DNA of 18,247 bases, from contig CAZMBH010000019.1 of assembly GCA_964564535.1 (NCBI GenBank), positions 1 to 18,247 of the forward strand. Direction: 5' to 3'. This DNA is from GWC2-37-13 sp964564535. Lineage in GTDB: Bacteria > Patescibacteriota > Microgenomatia > UBA1406 > GWC2-37-13. A model generated the notes under the pieces. The model was given only the letters and a program-made list of their open reading frames with translations. It was not told where the DNA came from and ran no database searches. Below, one piece after another: positions 13,783-18,247 of the stretch; position 1 is the first letter of the stretch, and each line of letters opens with the position of its first letter. The position numbers were made by a program, and so were the translations under genes.

Positions 13783-15071
13783 GAGGGTCTTCCTATAGAA
13801 TAATATTTAAAACCTAATTTTTTTAGTTCCGAAGGATCATAAATATTTCTTCCGTCAAATATCGTTGGACTGGACATAAGCTTTTTCACTTTATTCAAAT
13901 CAATCTGTCTGAATTCATTCCATTCAGTAATGATTATCAGTGCGTCAACACCGTTGACTGCTTGATAGGGATCTTTACTGTAGGAAATTTTGTTAGCAAA
14001 TATTTTTTTAATGTTATCTACTGCCTCTTGATCATATGCGCTTATCTGAAAACCCTTTTCCAATAATTTTTCCAGAATAAATACTGACGGGGCAAACCTA
14101 ATATCATCAGTATTAGGTTTAAAACTCAACCCCCAGACTGCCACTTTTTTACCGGGAGAGAATTTAACAATATTGTCCAAAAAGTTTTCCTGAGCCTTCA
14201 AATTAATATTTTCAATTGCTGATAATAGCTGTGTATCGAGCGACAAACTTTTTCCAATATTTAAGAAAGCTTTAACATCTTTTGGCAGACAAGATCCTCC
14301 ATATCCAAGGCCGGGATTTAAAAATTGTTTACCTATCCGTTCATCAATACCGACTCCGCTTAGTACTTCATTTACGTCGGCTCCGGTTTTTTCACAATAA
14401 AAAGAAATTAAATTGGCAAAAGATATTTTATTAGCTAGAAAAACGTTTGAAGCATATTTGATCATCTCAGCGGAAGCTAGATTGGTAATGACCCTTTTAC
14501 CATTGATCGGCTCATGAAGTTTGATTAATTTTTGAATTGCCAGTTTATCATTTGATCCGATAACAACCCGGTCGGCATTAATGGTATCGGATATTCCTGT
14601 ACCCTCACGTAAAAATTCCGGGCAGGAGGCAACGGCAAAATCAACCTGTTTCGGCTTGTGTTTACTAATTATCACTTCTAATTTGTGGTTGGTACCGACA
14701 GGAACGGTGCTTTTACAGGAAACAACCGTAAACCTACTTTTAAGATTTTTACCAATATTCCGGGCAACATCGATCACGGCAGTTAGATCAGCCTCTCCGC
14801 TTTCTTTTGGCGGGGTTCCAACGGTGATAAAAACAATTTCTGACTCAGGGATAGCTTTTTCATAGTCTAAGGTAAAAGAAATTCTTTTAGCCTGAATATT
14901 TTTTTGAAGAAGTTCTCCCAAACCCGGTTCATAAATGATCGGGTCACCATTTTTTAAACGGTCAATCTTTTCTTTTGTATGACCAATGACCCATACGTGA
15001 TTTCCGAAGTCGGCAAAAACGCAGGCAGTGACAAGACCAACATAACCATGACCAACGACAGTGATTGTCAT
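13779..15071 (-). CDS. ugd: UDP-glucose 6-dehydrogenase
   Basis: Ugd oxidises UDP-glucose twice with NAD to UDP-glucuronate. The N-terminal Rossmann motif is GHGYVGL (7-13). Catalytic residues are in place: Glu152 in CPEFLREG, Lys205 and Asn209 in EMIKYASN, and the nucleophile Cys261 with Asp265 in GYGGSCLPKD. The C-terminal UDP-binding part has GLSFKPNTDDIR. At 430 residues it is normal length. GDP-mannose dehydrogenase is the main alternative, but the following uxs gene strongly supports UDP-glucose. The gene begins 11 nt after rmlD, the only gap in an otherwise overlapping operon. TAAAAT lies 8 nt before the ATG and could be a weak internal promoter; no Shine-Dalgarno sequence is visible. 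Confidence 0.93.
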   Translation of the reverse strand: MTITVVGHGYVGLVTACVFADFGNHVWVIGHTKEKIDRLKNGDPIIYEPGLGELLQKNIQAKRISFTLDYEKAIPESEIVFITVGTPPKESGEADLTAVIDVARNIGKNLKSRFTVVSCKSTVPVGTNHKLEVIISKHKPKQVDFAVASCPEFLREGTGISDTINADRVVIGSNDKLAIQKLIKLHEPINGKRVITNLASAEMIKYASNVFLANKISFANLISFYCEKTGADVNEVLSGVGIDERIGKQFLNPGLGYGGSCLPKDVKAFLNIGKSLSLDTQLLSAIENINLKAQENFLDNIVKFSPGKKVAVWGLSFKPNTDDIRFAPSVFILEKLLEKGFQISAYDQEAVDNIKKIFANKISYSKDPYQAVNGVDALIIITEWNEFRQIDLNKVKKLMSSPTIFDGRNIYDPSELKKLGFKYYSIGRPS

Positions 15072-15082
15072 AAGGTTTTATT

Positions 15083-15916
15083 TTACAACTGTTTTTTTAT
15101 TTCTTCCAGCCCATCTTTGAATGATCTCATCTTATAAAAGTTATTATTAGTACTTTTGATTGATGCAAACTGAGGTAATCGAGCTTTCCCTTTGACGTAT
15201 TCTTCATAGGTTGTTTTACCGATTAAAGACTTATCTAGATTAAAAGTTTCCGCAACAGTTAAAGCTGCATTATAAGGAGATATTGACTCACTTCCAACAA
15301 GATGAAAAATTTTCGGACTGTAGTTATTGAACAAATATTTTAGTCCGTACGCAATATCATCGATAAAAGTCGGTGTCATAAGCGAATCGGTGATCATGGA
15401 TAAAGTTTTTCCATTTTCCAGATATGATTTAAATGTCTTGAAGAAATCTTTTTTTAGTTCAAAGCTAGCCCGGTAAGGATAAGCTATTCTTACGATCATT
15501 CCGTGATTTCCAATAACTTTCTCTCCTTCAAATTTTGACTGGGCATAAACTCCGACGGGGTTTGGGGTAGAGTATTCATCATAGGGTGGGTTTATTCCAT
15601 CAAAAACGAAATCGGTTGAAATATAAATAAATTTTTTTTGTTTTTGACTGACCGCTTCAAATACATTTTTTGTTCCATCGCGGTTAATTTTAAAACAAAG
15701 CTCTTTGTTTGATTCAGCTCCGGGGACGTTTGTATATGCTGCTAAATGAAAAAAAATGTCAAAATCTAAATTTTTTAGAGCACTGCTTACTTGCTCTTTA
15801 TTTGTAATGTCCATCAAATTTTGAGGAAGGGGGATAAATTCAAAATCATTTTTGAGTAGTTCTACGATCCGTGAACCGACCAAACCATCTGCACCTGTTA
15901 GAGCAATTTTTAGCAT
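15083..15916 (-). CDS. rmlD: RmlD-like dTDP-4-dehydrorhamnose reductase family protein
   Basis: An extended short-chain dehydrogenase of 277 residues. The cofactor motif is GADGLVG (8-14), the strand YISTDFVFDG (98-107) is typical of RmlD/MAT2B-type enzymes, and the catalytic pair is Tyr124/Lys128 (YAQSK). RmlD reduces dTDP-4-keto-L-rhamnose to dTDP-L-rhamnose. Following rmlB supports this, but rmlA and rmlC (the 3,5-epimerase) are absent from the window, so the product could be another 6-deoxysugar. The start is the ATG at 15916, not the earlier 15934: a strong GGAGGAGG lies just upstream, and the N-terminus MLKIALTG is family-like. The ATG overlaps the rmlB stop by 7 nt, indicating coupled translation. 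Confidence 0.8.
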   Translation of the reverse strand: MLKIALTGADGLVGSRIVELLKNDFEFIPLPQNLMDITNKEQVSSALKNLDFDIFFHLAAYTNVPGAESNKELCFKINRDGTKNVFEAVSQKQKKFIYISTDFVFDGINPPYDEYSTPNPVGVYAQSKFEGEKVIGNHGMIVRIAYPYRASFELKKDFFKTFKSYLENGKTLSMITDSLMTPTFIDDIAYGLKYLFNNYSPKIFHLVGSESISPYNAALTVAETFNLDKSLIGKTTYEEYVKGKARLPQFASIKSTNNNFYKMRSFKDGLEEIKKQL

Positions 15917-16881
15917 TTTATCCTCCTCCACCAACTCTCATTATTTTTATACCAGTTTATTGTTAATTCAAGATATTCTTCAAAATTATGTTCAGGTTTC
16001 CATCCTAGCTCTTTATTTATTCTTGACCAGTCGATCGCATATCTTCGGTCGTGTCCGGGCCGGTCTTTGACAAACTCAATTTGAGTTTCATCTTTACCCA
16101 TTATTTTTAAGATCTTTTTAACGATATCAATATTGGCAATATCTTCAGTTAATCCGCCGACTAAATAGGTTTCACCAATCTTTCCTTTTTGCAAGATCAG
16201 GTCAATCGCTTTAACATGGTCTTCGACATAAAGCCAGTCACGGACATAAAGACCGTCTCCATAGACAGGCACCTTTTTCCCTTCAATAATATTAGTAACA
16301 GCTAACGGGATCAGTTTTTCCAGAAATTGGTATGGACCGAAATTATTTGAGCAGTTGGAAATTGTTACCGGAAGGTTATAAGTATCAAAATATGCCCGCA
16401 CTAAATGGTCAGATGACGCTTTTGAAGCGGAGTAGGGACTATGGGGGTTATATGGCGTATTATCATTGAACTTTTCTTTAGATCCTAATTCTAAGGCGCC
16501 AAAAACTTCATCAGTAGAAACATGGTGGAATTTTTTAATCTTATTTTTCAATGCGGCCTCAAGCAAAACATAGGTTCCTTCGATATTAGTTTTTATAAAT
16601 GGGGCAGGATCAGTAATTGACCGGTCGACGTGAGATTCGGCTGCGAAGTGAACTATCACATCAGTTTTTTCGGTTAACGCGTTAACGAGTTGCGGGTTAC
16701 AGATATCGCCTTTTACAAATTCGTAGTTGGGATTTTTTTCAACTGATTTTAAATTTTCCAAGTTTCCTGCATAAGTAAGCTTATCTAAATTAACGATTTT
16801 ATCCTGTGGGTATTTTTTCAACCAATACAGAATAAAGTTGCTTCCTATAAACCCGGCGCCGCCGGTTACGAGTAGTTTCAT
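15910..16881 (-). CDS. rmlB: dTDP-glucose 4,6-dehydratase
   Basis: RmlB removes water from dTDP-glucose to give dTDP-4-keto-6-deoxyglucose, the entry point to rhamnose and other deoxysugars. GGAGFIGSN is at 7-15, the family-typical LDKLTYAGN at 32-40, AAESHVDRS from 80, and the catalytic Thr123-Asp124-Glu125 in STDEVFG. The Tyr150/Lys154 pair lies in YSASK, and NNFGPYQFLEKLIP and GHDRRYAID follow. At 323 residues it is normal length. It is the first gene of the sugar operon. No Shine-Dalgarno sequence precedes it; TATAAT ends 7 nt before the ATG, and this -10 overlaps the divergent -10 of alr. Its 3' end carries the ribosome-binding site of rmlD. Confidence 0.95.
   Translation of the reverse strand: MKLLVTGGAGFIGSNFILYWLKKYPQDKIVNLDKLTYAGNLENLKSVEKNPNYEFVKGDICNPQLVNALTEKTDVIVHFAAESHVDRSITDPAPFIKTNIEGTYVLLEAALKNKIKKFHHVSTDEVFGALELGSKEKFNDNTPYNPHSPYSASKASSDHLVRAYFDTYNLPVTISNCSNNFGPYQFLEKLIPLAVTNIIEGKKVPVYGDGLYVRDWLYVEDHVKAIDLILQKGKIGETYLVGGLTEDIANIDIVKKILKIMGKDETQIEFVKDRPGHDRRYAIDWSRINKELGWKPEHNFEEYLELTINWYKNNESWWRRIKC
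15921..15929 (-). promoter_or_regulatory. Strong Shine-Dalgarno site of rmlD
   Basis: GGAGGAGGA lies inside the 3' end of rmlB, a few nt before the ATG at 15916. It fixes the start of rmlD and, like the argH site, marks an operon-internal gene. Confidence 0.8.
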
Positions 16882-16888
16882 TACTAAA

Positions 16889-16898
16889 ATTATATAAT
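16889..16898. promoter_or_regulatory. Shared palindromic -10 of divergent rmlB and alr
   Basis: The 10-bp palindrome ATTATATAAT contains TATAAT on both strands. On the plus strand it is 16893-16898, 6 nt before the alr ATG. On the minus strand it is 16894-16889, 7 nt before the rmlB ATG. The whole intergenic gap is 23 bp, so -35 elements would lie inside the opposite genes; none is obvious. Confidence 0.65.
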
Positions 16899-16904
16899 AT
16901 ATTC

Positions 16905-18032
16905 ATGTTTTTAGATGTAATAAAAAAACTGGTAGGAAAATCCTATTACCCTTTGAACATAATCGAAATCTCTAAAAAGAGATTGATCAGCAACTATAAA
17001 TATCTTTCTTCAATCAACAAAAATATTAAAGTGGCGCCGGTTCTAAAGAGCAACGCTTATGGGCATGGGATAATTGAAGTAGGAACAATCTTAGATAAAT
17101 TAAATCCGATCTTTTTTTGTGTTGATAGTATTTATGAGGCATATCAACTGCTTAACGCAAAAATAAAAACCCCGATATTAATCACCGGTTTTGTTGACCC
17201 AAATAATTTAAAAATCAAAAAACTTTCTTTTTCATACGCCGTTTTTGATTTGGAGCAGTTCCGTGGAATATTGAAAAATCAGCCACAGGCAAAGGTGCAG
17301 CTGTTTATTGACACAGGCATGCATAGGGAGGGATTAAGAGTTGATGAATTGGAAATGTTTGTCAAACAACTGAATAATGAAGAGAGGAGCAGGGTTGAGG
17401 GAATAATGTCACATTTGGCATTTTCAGAGGAGCCGGAAAATATTAATACTAAAAAACAAATAATTCAATTTAAATTGGCTGTAAAGATATTGAAAAAATA
17501 TTCCATTTTTCCAAAATTTATTCATTTTGGAAATTCTTCAGGCTTATTAAATAGCAGGAAGTTAGGATTATCATTTACCAATGTTGCCAGAACCGGATTG
17601 GCGTTGTATGGAATCAGTTCGATAAAAAATAGCGGACTTAAACCGGTTTTGCAGTTAAAAACTCATGTAATTCAATTAAAAAAAATAAAAAAAGGAGAAA
17701 AGGTTGGCTACGACTTTACTTATGAAGCAAAAGAAAATGGGCTAATTGCCGTTTTACCGATAGGCTATAACGACGGTGTGGATAGAAAGTTATCCGATAA
17801 GGGAATTGTTTTGATCAAGAATAAGCCCTGTCCTATAATCGGACGGGTAAGCATGAATTTATGTGCAGTTGATGTCACTGAGGTCAAGAATATTAAAATA
17901 AGAGATGAGGTGATAGTATTTTCAAATAATGAGAATGAAAATAACGTTGTTAATTCGGCTAAAAAAGCAGACATGATTCCTTACGGAATTTTAATTCATC
18001 TGGAAAGAAGTACGAAAAGAAAAACCGTATAA
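16905..18032 (+). CDS. alr: Alanine racemase
   Basis: This PLP enzyme interconverts L- and D-alanine, supplying D-Ala for peptidoglycan. The PLP lysine is Lys48 in VLKSNAYGHG. IDTGMHREGL and MSHLAFSEEP fit the TIM barrel; HFGNSSGLL (from about 206) holds phosphate-binding residues. In the C-terminal barrel the second catalytic Tyr is in VGYDFTYEA, followed by LPIGYNDGVDR and the substrate-site GRVSMNLCAVDVT. At 375 residues it is normal length, with about 12 extra residues at the N-terminus. The start at 16905 is supported by TATAAT exactly 6 nt upstream and no Shine-Dalgarno sequence. It is divergent from the sugar operon, giving the zone a cell-envelope theme. Confidence 0.95.
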   Translation: MFLDVIKKLVGKSYYPLNIIEISKKRLISNYKYLSSINKNIKVAPVLKSNAYGHGIIEVGTILDKLNPIFFCVDSIYEAYQLLNAKIKTPILITGFVDPNNLKIKKLSFSYAVFDLEQFRGILKNQPQAKVQLFIDTGMHREGLRVDELEMFVKQLNNEERSRVEGIMSHLAFSEEPENINTKKQIIQFKLAVKILKKYSIFPKFIHFGNSSGLLNSRKLGLSFTNVARTGLALYGISSIKNSGLKPVLQLKTHVIQLKKIKKGEKVGYDFTYEAKENGLIAVLPIGYNDGVDRKLSDKGIVLIKNKPCPIIGRVSMNLCAVDVTEVKNIKIRDEVIVFSNNENENNVVNSAKKADMIPYGILIHLERSTKRKTV

Positions 18033-18061
18033 TTGATTTTATATTAAATATATCCTATAAT
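18033..18061 (+). promoter_or_regulatory. Promoter after alr
   Basis: TTGATT (18033-18038) is followed after exactly 17 nt by a perfect TATAAT (18056-18061), 8 nt before an ATG at 18070. It begins immediately after the alr stop codon. The 8-nt gap contains GAGG, which is too close to the ATG to be a normal Shine-Dalgarno site. Confidence 0.7.
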
Positions 18062-18069
18062 ACGAGGAT

Positions 18070-18247
18070 ATGAGGACGGAAATACATCCAGAAACAACAC
18101 AAAATAGATTTGATCAACTTGCGTCTGATGGAATTAAAGAATATGGAAATTTTGTTAGGACTCTAGAAAACGCAGGAGTTCGAATGGCAAGGGCAACGAA
18201 ATTTAAACATGCAGAACAATTTATTAATAGTGTTATTGGCGTTGATA
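18070..18247 (+). CDS. Unrecognised protein, 5' part only
   Basis: An open frame starts with ATG at 18070 and runs without a stop to the window edge (59 codons). It reads Met-Arg-Thr-Glu-Ile-His-Pro and continues as a mostly polar sequence with helical character, with no hydrophobic segment and no motif I recognise. A good promoter just upstream supports it as a real gene. The rest lies outside the window, so no function is suggested. Confidence 0.6.
   Translation, partial: MRTEIHPETTQNRFDQLASDGIKEYGNFVRTLENAGVRMARATKFKHAEQFINSVIGVD

Overview
The window is an AT-rich, very compact bacterial chromosome segment. The mix of genes, the short divergent ArgH/ArgG sequences, the many 4-8 nt gene overlaps, the RodZ-like and PEGA surface proteins, and the GC-rich palindromic repeats dropped into intergenic space and even into a gene suggest a Patescibacteria/CPR genome, probably Microgenomates-like. 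That placement is inference. TGA is used as an ordinary stop (argF/M20, ugd/uxs and uxs/glycosyltransferase junctions all use ATGA), so the recoded Gracilibacteria/Absconditabacteria code is unlikely. No rRNA or tRNA genes were seen.

Layout. (1) 1-1329, plus strand: a short direct repeat, a promoter, efp (elongation factor P), then a RodZ-like HTH/membrane/Ig-like protein. (2) 1332-1395: a compound palindrome that supplies the stop codon of radA. (3) 1381-9833, minus strand: a regulated arginine operon. It reads, in order of transcription: promoter, a 24-residue leader peptide with tandem Arg codons, an intrinsic terminator, argG, a GNAT-argH fusion, an M20 peptidase, argF, argS and then radA. 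The first four genes overlap by 8, 8 and 4 nt. (4) 9889-11683, plus strand: an EamA transporter and a PEGA/SH3-like surface protein, ending in an intrinsic terminator. (5) 11705-16881, minus strand: a nucleotide-sugar operon rmlB-rmlD-ugd-uxs-glycosyltransferase/GtrA. (6) 16905-18247, plus strand: alr (alanine racemase) and the start of an unrecognised gene cut by the window edge.

How the genes fit together. ArgF, ArgG and ArgH convert ornithine to arginine via citrulline and argininosuccinate, and ArgS charges tRNA-Arg. The GNAT domain and the M20 enzyme could supply acetylation and deacetylation at the ornithine end, but argB, argC and argD are not here. The minus-strand sugar operon would make UDP-glucuronate, then UDP-xylose, plus a dTDP-6-deoxysugar intermediate, and the GT2/GtrA protein could load a sugar on a membrane lipid carrier. 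Alr and the RodZ-like protein point to the cell wall.

The most notable observations are two. First, the argG leader looks like a complete classical transcription attenuator: Arg-codon leader peptide, 1:2 helix, 2:3 antiterminator and 3:4 terminator with eight U. Second, promoter-proximal genes repeatedly show a -10 box (TATAAT or TAAAAT) exactly 6 nt before the ATG with no Shine-Dalgarno sequence. That is the layout of leaderless mRNAs, whereas two operon-internal starts have strong Shine-Dalgarno sites. All RNA structures were paired by hand; no folding or database search was run.
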